From assembly GCF_001514125.1 (NCBI RefSeq), contig NZ_KQ948552.1:361401-425400 (forward strand): a DNA stretch of 64,000 nucleotides. The letters are read 5' to 3'. This DNA comes from Streptomyces longwoodensis. Its GTDB lineage: Bacteria > Actinomycetota > Actinomycetes > Streptomycetales > Streptomycetaceae. Under the pieces are notes generated by a model. The model ran no database searches. It saw nothing but the letters and a program-made list of their open reading frames with translations, and was not told the DNA's origin. This document shows, in pieces, positions 26,758 through 34,872 of this stretch. The first letter of the stretch is position 1, and each line of letters begins with the position of its first letter. The position numbers were made by a program, and so were the translations under genes.

Positions 26758-27944
26758 CCGCGCCCCCGACGGCCGCCGTCTCGGAGTGGCAGGACCTCGT
26801 GCCCTACTTGCGGGCGGACGACGGCAGGTGGCACAACCTCGCCGCCGGGATGCCGATGCAGAACCCGTCCCTGGCCGAACTGGCGCGCCGCGCCTACCGC
26901 ACCGTCGTGGAGCGCCCGGACTTCCCCGACCGCATCGGCAGGTACCACGACGTCATGGGCGACGGCGAACTGCGCGAGCGGCTCGCGGCGTTGTACGGGA
27001 ACCACTTCGGACTGCCCCTCTCACGGGACAACGTGCTGGTCACGCCCGGCGCCCAGGCCGCCTTCCACCACCTGTCGGCACACGTCGCCGGACAGGGGCG
27101 CCGCATCGTCTTCGCCGGGCCGGAGTACCCCGGCTACCGCACCCACCCCGGGGCCCGGTACGACATGCTGCTGCCCGAGGTCCGTGACGTGGGACCCCAC
27201 GAGTTCCGCTACCTGCCGCCGCGCGGCGCCCTCGGCCCGGACGTCGGCGCCGTCGTGCTCTCCAGGCCCGGCAACCCCACGGGCAGTGTGGTTCCCGACG
27301 CACACCTGGAGGAACTCGCCCGCGAGTGCGCCGCCGTGGGTGCCCTGCTGGTGGTCGACAACGCCTACGGCCCGATCCTGCCCGGACTCGCGTTCGGCGA
27401 GCCCGGACTGCCGTGGGGGGACAACGTCGTCCTCGTGCAGAGCTTCTCCAAGGCGTCGCTGGCCGGCGAACGCCTCGGCTTCGTCCTCGCCGCGGAGCCC
27501 GTGCTGCGCACCCTGGCCGAGTACCAGGCCCGGGCGGTGGTCTTCCCGCCCCAGGTGATCCAGTTGGTGGCCGCCGAACTGCTCTCCGACGACCGCTACA
27601 CCGCGCTGTGCGCCGGTCCGCTGCGCGCCTCCGTGCGCGAGCGCCACCGCCTGGTGCGGGGCCTGCTGGAGGACCTGCTCACCGTGGAGTTCGCCGTGCA
27701 CTGCCTGGACGGCGGCCAGTTCCAGTGGGTGTGCCTGCCCGGTCTGCCCGGCTCCACCGCCGAACTGTTCCCCGTCCTCGCCGACGCGGGCGTGCTCGTG
27801 GCCCCCTCGGCCCCGTTCTACCTGCCGCAACTGCGCGAGGACCCGCACGCGCGGCGTTGTCTGCGGATCGGGGTGACCGCGCCCCGTCCCGCACTCGAGC
27901 GGGGTGTCGAGATCTTCGCGGAGGTGGCCAATGCCCACGGCTGA
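26754..27944 (+). CDS. PLP-dependent aminotransferase, fold type I (valine-pyruvate transaminase-like)
   Basis: The 396-residue class I/II aminotransferase has the PLP lysine in SFSKASLAGERLG, the cofactor Asn/Asp region in SRPGNPTGSV and VDNAYGPI, and the carboxylate-binding Arg in RRCLRIGVT. The N-terminal segment (HNLAAGMPMQNPSLAEL) resembles AvtA-type valine-pyruvate aminotransferases, which interconvert 2-oxo and 2-amino acids. In this operon it most likely makes or consumes an alpha-amino acid or installs an amine. The ATGA overlap with the radical SAM gene and the 14-bp overlap with the ThDP gene show tight coupling. Substrate is unknown. Confidence 0.9.
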   Translation: MTAPPTAAVSEWQDLVPYLRADDGRWHNLAAGMPMQNPSLAELARRAYRTVVERPDFPDRIGRYHDVMGDGELRERLAALYGNHFGLPLSRDNVLVTPGAQAAFHHLSAHVAGQGRRIVFAGPEYPGYRTHPGARYDMLLPEVRDVGPHEFRYLPPRGALGPDVGAVVLSRPGNPTGSVVPDAHLEELARECAAVGALLVVDNAYGPILPGLAFGEPGLPWGDNVVLVQSFSKASLAGERLGFVLAAEPVLRTLAEYQARAVVFPPQVIQLVAAELLSDDRYTALCAGPLRASVRERHRLVRGLLEDLLTVEFAVHCLDGGQFQWVCLPGLPGSTAELFPVLADAGVLVAPSAPFYLPQLREDPHARRCLRIGVTAPRPALERGVEIFAEVANAHG

Positions 27945-29778
27945 CCCGACCGCCCACGGGGCCGGCGCACCGACGGTGCCGCCGTACCGAGTGGTGGACC
28001 ACATCGTCGGGCACCTGGCCGACGAGGTCGGCGTACGGCACCTGTTCGGCGTGCACGGCGCCAACATCGAGGACGTCTTCGACGCGGTCTTCCGCGCCGG
28101 GCGCATCGAGGCGGTGCTGGCCAAGCACGAGTTCTCCGCCGCCGCGATGGCCGACGGCTACCACCGGGCGGGCAACCGGCTGGCCGTGGTCGCGGCCACG
28201 TCCGGCGGTGGTGCCCTGAACCTGGTGCCGGCCCTCGGCGAGGCGTACGCCTCCCGGGTCCCGGTGCTCGCCCTGGTGGGGCAGCCGCCCAGGGCGTCGG
28301 AGGGGCGCGGCGCCTTCCAGGACCAGAGCGGGCTGGGCGGCTCGGTGGACGCCGGCGCCGTGTTCTCCGGTGTCTCCCGGTTCTGCGCGCGCGTGGAGAG
28401 TGCCGAGGCCGCCGAGAAGCTCCTGCCGCTGGCGGTGCAGGCGGCCCTCGGCGAGCCCCGCGGCCCCGCGGTCCTGCTGCTGCCGAAGGACGTGCAGCAG
28501 GCCACCACGGCGCTGCGGCCCACCCGCTCCCCGGCCGTCGGCGCACCGGGGCCGACCGGCGGGGAGACCGTTGCGGAGACGACCCGCGGCCGCGAGCCGG
28601 CCGACTGCGCCGGCCCGGGGGCCGACGCCCTGGAGCAGGCCCGCCGCGCCGGGGCCCCGGTGCTCGTCGTCGCGGGGGCCGAGGTCGTGCGGTCGGACGC
28701 CCGGCGCGAGCTGGCCCGGTTCGTGACCGCCCTCGGCGCGTGGGTGACCGTCGAGCCGGACGCCAAGGACGCCTTCGACAACCACGACCCGCGGTTCGTC
28801 GGCGTGGCCGGGGTCATCGGCCACCCCAGCGTGCGGCACTGCCTGGAGCGGGCGGCGGTGTGCGTCCTGGTCGGCACCCGGTTCCCCCAGACGGCCGCGG
28901 CCGGGCTGGAGGACGCCCTGCCGGGACGGACGCTGGTCTGCCTGAACCGGGAGCCCGCGTACCCGCCGTCGGCGCTGGCACTGCCGCTGGGCGGCGGACT
29001 GCGGCAGGGGCTGCGCGCGGTCACCGCACGGCTGGAGGCGTCCCCGCCCCGCCCGGGGCCGCCCTTCCCGCCGCACGAGGGCCTCCGGTACCTGCCGCAC
29101 GAACGCAGCGACGGGGAGAGGATCGCGCTCCGCGAGATCGTGGAGACGATCGCCCGCGCACTGCCCGAGGACGCCAACGTCGTCTCCGACGCGGGCAACA
29201 CCGGGTGCGGCGTGATGCACTTCCTGCCCGCTCCCCGCCGCGGCCGCTACCTGCTGGCGCTGGGGATGGGGGGCATGGGCTTCAGTTTCGGTGCGGGCAT
29301 CGGTGCCGCCCTGGCGAACGGCCGGCGCACCGTCGTGCTCGCCGGTGACGGCTCCTTCTTCATGCACGGCATGGAGGTGCACACCGCCGTCGAGCACCGA
29401 CTGCCCATCACCTTCGTGCTGTTCAACAACAACGCGCACGCCGCCTGCCTGTCCCGCGAGGAGTTCCTCTACGGCGGCGGGCGCCCGTACAACGTCTTCC
29501 GTCCCAGCGACCTCGGGCAGGGCGTCGCCGCGATGTTCCCCGGCCTGCGGGCCGCGACCGTGCGGCGCCTGGACGAACTGCGGGACTTCCTGGCCGCCAC
29601 CGCCGACTCGGCCGGACCGGCGGTGGTCTCGGTCGAGGTGCGCCACGACGAGATGCCGCCGTACCTGCCGTTCGTCCCCTTCGCGACAGCCCCGGCCGAC
29701 GGTCCGGGGGAGCCGGCGGCACCGGCCACCGCTTCCATCCGATCCGCAGAACGAACCGAAGGAGTCACACCGCGATGA
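27931..29778 (+). CDS. Thiamine diphosphate-dependent enzyme (acetolactate synthase-like)
   Basis: The 615-residue protein has the three-domain ThDP fold. The N-terminal PYR domain has the activating Glu in KHEFSAAAMADGY, the middle domain carries VLVVAGAEVVRSDARREL, and the PP domain has the ThDP motif GDGSFFMHGMEVHTAVEHRL ending in NNN. Relatives are acetolactate synthase, sulfoacetaldehyde acetyltransferase and 2-oxoacid decarboxylases; all form an enamine from a 2-oxo acid or related donor and transfer or release it. Here it may decarboxylate the keto acid made by the aminotransferase or attach a two-carbon acyl unit to it. The ATG follows GGAGGTGG and overlaps the previous gene. Confidence 0.88.
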   Translation: MPTADPTAHGAGAPTVPPYRVVDHIVGHLADEVGVRHLFGVHGANIEDVFDAVFRAGRIEAVLAKHEFSAAAMADGYHRAGNRLAVVAATSGGGALNLVPALGEAYASRVPVLALVGQPPRASEGRGAFQDQSGLGGSVDAGAVFSGVSRFCARVESAEAAEKLLPLAVQAALGEPRGPAVLLLPKDVQQATTALRPTRSPAVGAPGPTGGETVAETTRGREPADCAGPGADALEQARRAGAPVLVVAGAEVVRSDARRELARFVTALGAWVTVEPDAKDAFDNHDPRFVGVAGVIGHPSVRHCLERAAVCVLVGTRFPQTAAAGLEDALPGRTLVCLNREPAYPPSALALPLGGGLRQGLRAVTARLEASPPRPGPPFPPHEGLRYLPHERSDGERIALREIVETIARALPEDANVVSDAGNTGCGVMHFLPAPRRGRYLLALGMGGMGFSFGAGIGAALANGRRTVVLAGDGSFFMHGMEVHTAVEHRLPITFVLFNNNAHAACLSREEFLYGGGRPYNVFRPSDLGQGVAAMFPGLRAATVRRLDELRDFLAATADSAGPAVVSVEVRHDEMPPYLPFVPFATAPADGPGEPAAPATASIRSAERTEGVTPR

Positions 29779-30422
29779 GGGCGTCAGAAACCGAACTGTC
29801 CACCATCGACGGCCTGGTCAGGGTCGAGAACGCACCGGTCGGCGAGGTGCTCCGCTCGGTGAAGGAGAACACCAAGGACTCCTACACGCACGAGGAGGTC
29901 TACGGCGACTACTGCACCTTGCAGGGGTACGTCGACGCGCCGCCGCGCGACGTGTACGAGTACCTGGCCGACATGAAGAGCCAGGAGGAGTACACCTACA
30001 GCGTCCGGGACCTGGAACCGGTCGACGACACCGGCCTGTACGTCGGCTGGGACCGGCTGTCCGGCAACACCCGCATCTACGTCCGCATCGAGGCGAACCC
30101 GCAGGCCCTGACGGTCGACTACCACGCGGCCTGGGACCAGGGCGAAGACCTGTGGATGATCTACCTCTTCCGGGTCGTGGACGCCCGGACGGTCCTCAAG
30201 CGCCCCGGCTCGGTGATCCTGTGGACGAACTGCCACCACCCCTACTACGAGAAGAACCCCTACCCCGAGCTGGCGCCGTCGCCGGACCGCCCCTGGGTCG
30301 GCGACTTCTGGCGCGAGTTCTACGCCGGTCACAAGGTCGAGCTGGAGAACATCAAGGCGATCATGGAGCACCGGCACCACCGGGGCATCCCCATCACCCC
30401 CTCCGCCGCCTCGGGGGCCTGA
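29775..30422 (+). CDS. SRPBCC (START/polyketide cyclase-like) protein
   Basis: The 215-residue protein has the SRPBCC pattern: a beta-strand start (GDYCTLQGYVDAPPRDVYEYLAD), a middle of alternating strands, and a long C-terminal helix (DFWREFYAGHKVELENIKAIMEH). The fold encloses a hydrophobic pocket; family members act as aromatases, cyclases, dehydratases or carriers. WTNCHHPYYEKNPYPEL before the helix is an uncommon aromatic-rich loop. ATGA overlap with the ThDP gene and GAAGGAG upstream indicate coupled translation. The role could be cyclisation or dehydration of the ACP-bound intermediate; this is inference. Confidence 0.8.
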   Translation: MRASETELSTIDGLVRVENAPVGEVLRSVKENTKDSYTHEEVYGDYCTLQGYVDAPPRDVYEYLADMKSQEEYTYSVRDLEPVDDTGLYVGWDRLSGNTRIYVRIEANPQALTVDYHAAWDQGEDLWMIYLFRVVDARTVLKRPGSVILWTNCHHPYYEKNPYPELAPSPDRPWVGDFWREFYAGHKVELENIKAIMEHRHHRGIPITPSAASGA

Positions 30423-30423
30423 G

Positions 30424-31437
30424 ATGGCGCAGGTGAGCCTGCTGGACGTCGCCAGCGCCCTGCCGGAACAGCGGGTGGGCCGGGAGTACTTCGAGCGGTA
30501 CTCCCGGCCGGACGACCCCCTGCTGCGCAACCCCATGTTCCGCGCACCCGAGTACCGCCGCTACGCCTCGCGGGAGGAGACCGGTGCGGACCTGATGGAA
30601 CGGGCCGCGACGGCGCTGCGGGAGCGGCACGGCGCCGACGCGCTGGCCGGTGTCGACGTCCTGGTGACCCACAACGCCCTGCCGGACGTGCCCTTCCTGG
30701 GCTCGGGCGCCGAGCTGGCGCGTCGCCTGCGCTGCCGCCCCGACCACATCATCGACCTGCACAACGGTCACTGCGCGGTCTTCCCGTACATGCTCGGCGT
30801 CGCCCGGTCCCTGCTGGCGTCCGGCGAGGGCCGCACGGCGCTGCTGTGCACCGCGCAGACCGCGGGGAAGATCTTCACCCAGCCCGGGGTGCGGCAGTCG
30901 GCGCACGCCTCGGTGCCCGGTGACGGCGCGGCGGCGGCTCTGCTGACCGTCGGCGGTGAGCGCCCGGTCCTGGGCACCCGGGTGCACCACCACCCCGAGT
31001 ACGCGCCCGACGTCGGCCTCAGGCTCGACGACGGGCGGCTCTACTGGGAGCCCGGCACCTCCGAGATGGACGTGGCCTTCGACAACCTCAAGGCCCAGAA
31101 CATCATCGAACGCGGCAGCAAGATCGTCCCCGAGGTGGTGGCCGACCTGTGCCGGGAGGTCGGGTCGTCCCCCGGGGACATCGGACTGCTGGTCACCAAC
31201 CAGCCCAACCGGCTGCTGCTGCGGAACTGGTCACGGGACCTGGGCCTCGACCCCGCACGCCACTACGACACGTTCGACTCCTACGGGAACCTCTTCGGCG
31301 CCGGCATTCCGGTCAGCCTCGACCACGCCGTGCGCGACGGAGCCGTCCCGGACGGCGCCCTGGTGGTGCTGGCGGGCTTCGCCGGCGCGGGGGAGATGGC
31401 CTCCGCGGCGGCGATCCGCTGGGGCAGCCGACCGTGA
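30424..31437 (+). CDS. KAS III-like acyltransferase/ketosynthase lacking the catalytic His
   Basis: The 337-residue thiolase-fold protein is related to FabH. The nucleophile is present in DLHNGHCAVF (C117) and the structural Asn in YGNLFGAGIP (N289), but the HQAN motif reads TNQPN, with Asn at 259 in place of the catalytic His. FabH-type proteins missing this residue usually cannot perform normal decarboxylative condensation and may instead transfer an acyl group. A sensible role is to load a starter acyl group onto one of the two carrier proteins immediately downstream. It starts one base after the SRPBCC stop. It is clearly divergent from the FabH-like protein at 16394-17425, which keeps all three residues. 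Confidence 0.85.
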   Translation: MAQVSLLDVASALPEQRVGREYFERYSRPDDPLLRNPMFRAPEYRRYASREETGADLMERAATALRERHGADALAGVDVLVTHNALPDVPFLGSGAELARRLRCRPDHIIDLHNGHCAVFPYMLGVARSLLASGEGRTALLCTAQTAGKIFTQPGVRQSAHASVPGDGAAAALLTVGGERPVLGTRVHHHPEYAPDVGLRLDDGRLYWEPGTSEMDVAFDNLKAQNIIERGSKIVPEVVADLCREVGSSPGDIGLLVTNQPNRLLLRNWSRDLGLDPARHYDTFDSYGNLFGAGIPVSLDHAVRDGAVPDGALVVLAGFAGAGEMASAAAIRWGSRP

Positions 31438-31498
31438 CACCGCCGACACCGCCGTACTCAGCCCCGTTCTCCCCCGCCCCTGCCACAGGAGGGCAGCG

Positions 31499-31816
31499 AT
31501 GCCACAGCACGACACCCGGCCGGAGCCGGACCACCAGCGAGTCGAGGACACCGTCCTGGACCTGCTGGCCGAGATCCTCTACGTGGAGCGCGACACCGTG
31601 CGCTCCGACACCGAGTTCACCGCACAGGGGCTGGACTCGATCCTCGCCGTCGAGTACCTCGCCCAGGTCCACGAGGCGCTCGGGGTGAAGGTCACGCTCG
31701 AAGAGCTGCACGACCTCGGCACCCCCGGCGCCCTGGCCGCACGCGTGCGGCAGGCACCGGCCGGCACCGGCGCGGGCCACGGGCCGCACCGAGAAGGCCG
31801 GGAAGGCGCCGTATGA
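31499..31816 (+). CDS. Acyl carrier protein (likely acceptor)
   Basis: The 105-residue carrier protein has the phosphopantetheine attachment serine in TAQGLDSILAVEYL. The surrounding helix II motif resembles PKS-type ACPs that carry the growing chain. The C-terminal tail after residue 90 (APAGTGAGHGPHREGREG) is a flexible linker. AGGAGGG precedes the ATG. It lies between the KAS III-like gene and a second, different ACP, and its stop overlaps the next start. In beta-branching systems one ACP carries the beta-ketoacyl acceptor and another donates acetyl; this one fits the acceptor better. Confidence 0.9.
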   Translation: MPQHDTRPEPDHQRVEDTVLDLLAEILYVERDTVRSDTEFTAQGLDSILAVEYLAQVHEALGVKVTLEELHDLGTPGALAARVRQAPAGTGAGHGPHREGREGAV

Positions 31817-32064
31817 CCAGGGACCAGGTGTCCGCCGTCGTCCGCGAGAACATCCTGGCCGTGCGGCCGGACCTGGACCCGTCCGAGATCCGCGAGGACC
31901 GCACCATGGAGGAACTGGGCTGCAGCTCGCTCGACCGCCTGGACGTGGTGGTCGGCTGCCTGGACGCCTGCGACCTGGACCTGCGGGCCGAGCGCTTGGA
32001 CGGCGTGACGGGCATCGGCGGCCTCGTGGACGCCCTGCTGGCGGGTGCGGTGAGGCGTCCATGA
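31813..32064 (+). CDS. Donor-type acyl carrier protein of a beta-branching cassette
   Basis: The 83-residue carrier protein has its attachment serine in ELGCSSLDRLDVVVG. The S-x-D-R pattern after the serine is characteristic of AcpK-like donor ACPs that deliver an acetyl group to HMG-CoA-synthase-like enzymes. Its position directly before that enzyme, with an ATGA overlap, supports the assignment. The malonyl group loaded on it would be decarboxylated by the Ser-type KS at the end of the operon to give acetyl-ACP. It differs strongly from the ACP just upstream, so it is not a simple duplication. Confidence 0.88.
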   Translation: MTRDQVSAVVRENILAVRPDLDPSEIREDRTMEELGCSSLDRLDVVVGCLDACDLDLRAERLDGVTGIGGLVDALLAGAVRRP

Positions 32065-33308
32065 CCGCACCGCACGCCGCGGAGCCGGCCGTGGGCATCG
32101 AGGCGGTGGGCGGCTACTTCGGGGACGCCTTCGTCGACGCCGGCGACCTCTTCGACGCCCGCGGCCTGGACCGCTCCCGGCTGGCCAACCTGGGCATGGT
32201 CCGGCGGGCGGCCCCGCTCCCGGGCGAGGACGTGGTCACCCTCGCCGCGACAGCCGCCCGGCCGGTCGTGGACGCCATGAGCGTGTCCGAGCGCGCGGGC
32301 CTGCGCGCCCTCGTCGTGGCCACCGAGTCGTCCTTCGACCTGTCCAAGTCGACCGGCACCTACCTCCACCGGCTGCTCGACCTGCCCCGCACCTGCCGCA
32401 TCTTCGAGGTCAAGCAGGCCTGCTACGGCGGGGTGGCCGCGCTCCAGACCGCCGTGGCGCTGGTGCGCGCCGACCCCGCGAGCCGGGTCCTGGTCGTCGC
32501 CGCCGACCTCTCCCTGCCCGAACGCGGCACGTACATGGAGCCGAGCCAGGGCCTGGGCGCGGTGGCCGCGCTGGTGGGCGCCCGGCCGGGGATCCTGGAG
32601 GTCGACCACGTAGGCGCCGGCGCCTACAGCTACGAGATCGCCGACTTCGCCCGGCCGCGCCACGACGTGGACGTGGTGGACACCGACCTGTCGCTGATGT
32701 CCTACCTGGACTGCCTCCTGGGCTCGTTCACCGACCACGCGGCCCGCCGCGCGGGAGCGGACTTCGCCACCTCCTACGACCTGCTGGCCATGCACACCCC
32801 CTTCCCCGGCATGGTCCGCGGCGCCCATCGCAACGCCATGCGCAAGCTGGCCTCCCGCACCGGGCCCGCGGTGCAGGAGGACTTCGAACGCCGCGTCGCC
32901 CCCTCACTGCGCCTGCCCGAGCAGGTGGGCAACGTGTATTCCGCCACCACCCTGCTGGCGGTGCTGAGCGCCGTCGCCCACGCGCCGCACGACGAGGGCG
33001 CCGAACTCGGCGTGTTCAGCTACGGCTCGGGGTGCTCGTCGGAGTTCTTCGCGGGCCGGATGCCCGCCGGGGCCCGGCGGCGGGTCGCCGCGGCGGGGCT
33101 GGAGGAACAGCTCACGGCGCGCCACCGGCTGACGGTCGCGGAGTACGACGCCCTGACCGCGCAGGCCGCCACCACGATGTTCGCCGTCCCCGACGCCGTC
33201 GTCGACCCCGGGCGCCGCTTCGTCCGGGGGGCGGCCGACCGGCCACGCGCCGTGCTCGTCGGCGTCGAGGGCTACCGCCGGGAGTACGCATGGTTCCCCC
33301 AGCGGTGA
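32061..33308 (+). CDS. HMG-CoA synthase-like enzyme (polyketide beta-branching)
   Basis: The 415-residue HMG-CoA synthase homologue has the catalytic triad visible as E89 (ATES), C121 (KQACYGG) and H245 (AMHTPFPGM); the loops ESSFDLSKSTGTYLHRLLDL, GNVYSATTL and FSYGSGCSSEFF are also typical. In trans-AT and mixed PKS pathways this enzyme adds acetyl from a donor ACP to the beta-keto group of an ACP-bound chain, giving an HMG-like branch. The next two genes encode the dehydratase and decarboxylase that normally follow it. Primary mevalonate metabolism is unlikely since no other mevalonate gene is present. ATGA overlap with the donor ACP. Confidence 0.93.
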   Translation: MTAPHAAEPAVGIEAVGGYFGDAFVDAGDLFDARGLDRSRLANLGMVRRAAPLPGEDVVTLAATAARPVVDAMSVSERAGLRALVVATESSFDLSKSTGTYLHRLLDLPRTCRIFEVKQACYGGVAALQTAVALVRADPASRVLVVAADLSLPERGTYMEPSQGLGAVAALVGARPGILEVDHVGAGAYSYEIADFARPRHDVDVVDTDLSLMSYLDCLLGSFTDHAARRAGADFATSYDLLAMHTPFPGMVRGAHRNAMRKLASRTGPAVQEDFERRVAPSLRLPEQVGNVYSATTLLAVLSAVAHAPHDEGAELGVFSYGSGCSSEFFAGRMPAGARRRVAAAGLEEQLTARHRLTVAEYDALTAQAATTMFAVPDAVVDPGRRFVRGAADRPRAVLVGVEGYRREYAWFPQR

Positions 33309-34081
33309 CGCCCGGCGCGCGGGACCCGCTCCCGGGCCCGGTGGACCTGCGCATCGAGGGCGCCTGCGCGCGGCTGCGGCTGACCGCGCCCGAGCGGCGC
33401 AACGCGCTGGACGCCGCCACGGTCGAGGCCCTGCACACCGCCCTGCGCACCGCCGAACGGACACCCGGCTGCCGCGCCGCGGTCCTCTCGGCGTCCGGGC
33501 CGGTGTTCTGCTCGGGCCTCGATCCGGCCGTCGTGACGGCGGACGCCGCGCAGTGGGCCACCGTCGGCGACCGGATGTGGGAGCTGCTGACCGCGCTGGC
33601 GACCGGGCCGCTGGTGACCGCCGCCGTCGTGACGGGCCGGGTCACGGGCGGGGGCGTCGGACTGGTCAGCGCCTGCGACCTCGTCTTCGCGGGCCCCGAC
33701 GCGTCGTTCCGTCTCACCGAGGCGCTCCTGGGCCTCGTCCCCGCCACCGTCCTGCCCTTCCTCACCGCCCGCATGGGAGAGCGCGCCGCCTTCCGCGCCG
33801 CCCTGCTGGCGGAGGAGATCGACTCCACCGCCGCCGGTGAACTGGGGCTCGCGGACACCGTCGGGGACCTGCCCGAGCAGGACGTGCGGCGGCTGCTGCT
33901 GGCCCTGCGCAGGGCTCCGCGGCCCGGTGCCGTCGCCGAGTTGAAGCGGTGCAGGGACCTGCTGCGCGGCACGCCCGAGGGCTACCCCGGGTACGCCCGC
34001 GGGCTGCTCGCCGACTCGCTCGCCGACCCCTTGGTGCGCGCCCGGGTGGCGGCACTGCGCGAGGAGGGACTGCTGCCATGA
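33290..34081 (+). CDS. Enoyl-CoA hydratase-like protein, ECH1 type (branch dehydratase)
   Basis: The 263-residue crotonase-fold protein has RLTAPERRNALDAATVEAL near the start, the oxyanion-hole region FCSGLDPAVV, and GRVTGGGVGLVSACDLVFA. FCSGLD resembles the FC-G-D segment of PksH-type ECH1 enzymes that dehydrate the HMG-ACP intermediate to 3-methylglutaconyl-ACP. Position after the HMG-synthase-like gene and before a second, distinct crotonase supports this. The ATG at 33290 has GGGAG upstream; an in-frame GTG at 33305 overlapping the previous stop is the alternative. Confidence 0.87.
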   Translation: MVPPAVTPGARDPLPGPVDLRIEGACARLRLTAPERRNALDAATVEALHTALRTAERTPGCRAAVLSASGPVFCSGLDPAVVTADAAQWATVGDRMWELLTALATGPLVTAAVVTGRVTGGGVGLVSACDLVFAGPDASFRLTEALLGLVPATVLPFLTARMGERAAFRAALLAEEIDSTAAGELGLADTVGDLPEQDVRRLLLALRRAPRPGAVAELKRCRDLLRGTPEGYPGYARGLLADSLADPLVRARVAALREEGLLP

Positions 34082-34872
34082 GCGACACCCAGCCCACCGG
34101 GCACGCCCGGTCGTCCACCCCCTCCGCCGGGCCGGTGACGGCGGAGCGGACCGGGCCGGTCGCCCTGGTCACGGTGTGCGACCCCGAGCGGCGCAACGCC
34201 ATGACCCCTGCCCTCGTCGCCGCGCTGGGCGAGGTCCTGGAGCGCGTCACGGCCGACCCCGCCGTCCGCGTCGTGGTGGCCGCGGGCCTGCCCGACGTCT
34301 TCTCCTCGGGCGCCGCCCGGGACTACCTGATGGACCAGGACCGCGGAGAACTGGAGCCGTTCGTGCGGGCCTTCGCCCGGTGCCCGCTGCCGGTGGTCGC
34401 GGCCATGCGCGGCCACGCCCTGGGCGGAGGGCTGACGCAGGGCCTCTACGCGGACGTGCCGGTGCTCAGCGAACGGTCCGTCTACGCCGCCAACTTCCTC
34501 AACTACGGCCTGGTCCCCGAGTACGGGACCACCTGGCTGCTGCCGGCCCGGCTCGGGCACGCACTGGGCGCCGAGATGCTGTGGACCGCGCGGGGCTACC
34601 GGGGGGCCGAACTGCGCCGCCGGTCCGCACCCGTCCAGGTCGTCCCGCACGAGCAGGTCCTGCCACGGTCCCTGGAGATCGCCGAACGCATCGCCCGGGC
34701 ACCGCGCCGGTCCCTGGAGTTGCTCAAGGGCCAGCTGGCCACCCAGCTGCTCGCCGCCGGGGACGCGGCGGTGGAGGTGGAGCTCGGCCCCCACCTGGAG
34801 GCCTGGAACTCGCCCGACCTGCGCCGTCTGGTCGCCGACCGGTACGGGCGCCCCGAGGAGGTATGGCCGTGA
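34078..34872 (+). CDS. Enoyl-CoA hydratase-like protein, ECH2 type (branch decarboxylase)
   Basis: The 264-residue crotonase-fold protein shows AMRGHALGGGLTQGLYADVPVLSE and then AANFLNYGLVPEYGTTWLLP, closely matching the ANFxxYGxxPxxGTT(Y/W)LLPxRLG block of PksI/CurF-type ECH2 enzymes. These decarboxylate the 3-methylglutaconyl-ACP intermediate to leave a beta-methyl branch or, in some pathways, an exocyclic methylene. The first 20 residues are a Pro/Ser-rich extension. ATGA overlap with ECH1 indicates obligatory coupling. Which double-bond regiochemistry results cannot be predicted here. Confidence 0.87.
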   Translation: MSDTQPTGHARSSTPSAGPVTAERTGPVALVTVCDPERRNAMTPALVAALGEVLERVTADPAVRVVVAAGLPDVFSSGAARDYLMDQDRGELEPFVRAFARCPLPVVAAMRGHALGGGLTQGLYADVPVLSERSVYAANFLNYGLVPEYGTTWLLPARLGHALGAEMLWTARGYRGAELRRRSAPVQVVPHEQVLPRSLEIAERIARAPRRSLELLKGQLATQLLAAGDAAVEVELGPHLEAWNSPDLRRLVADRYGRPEEVWP

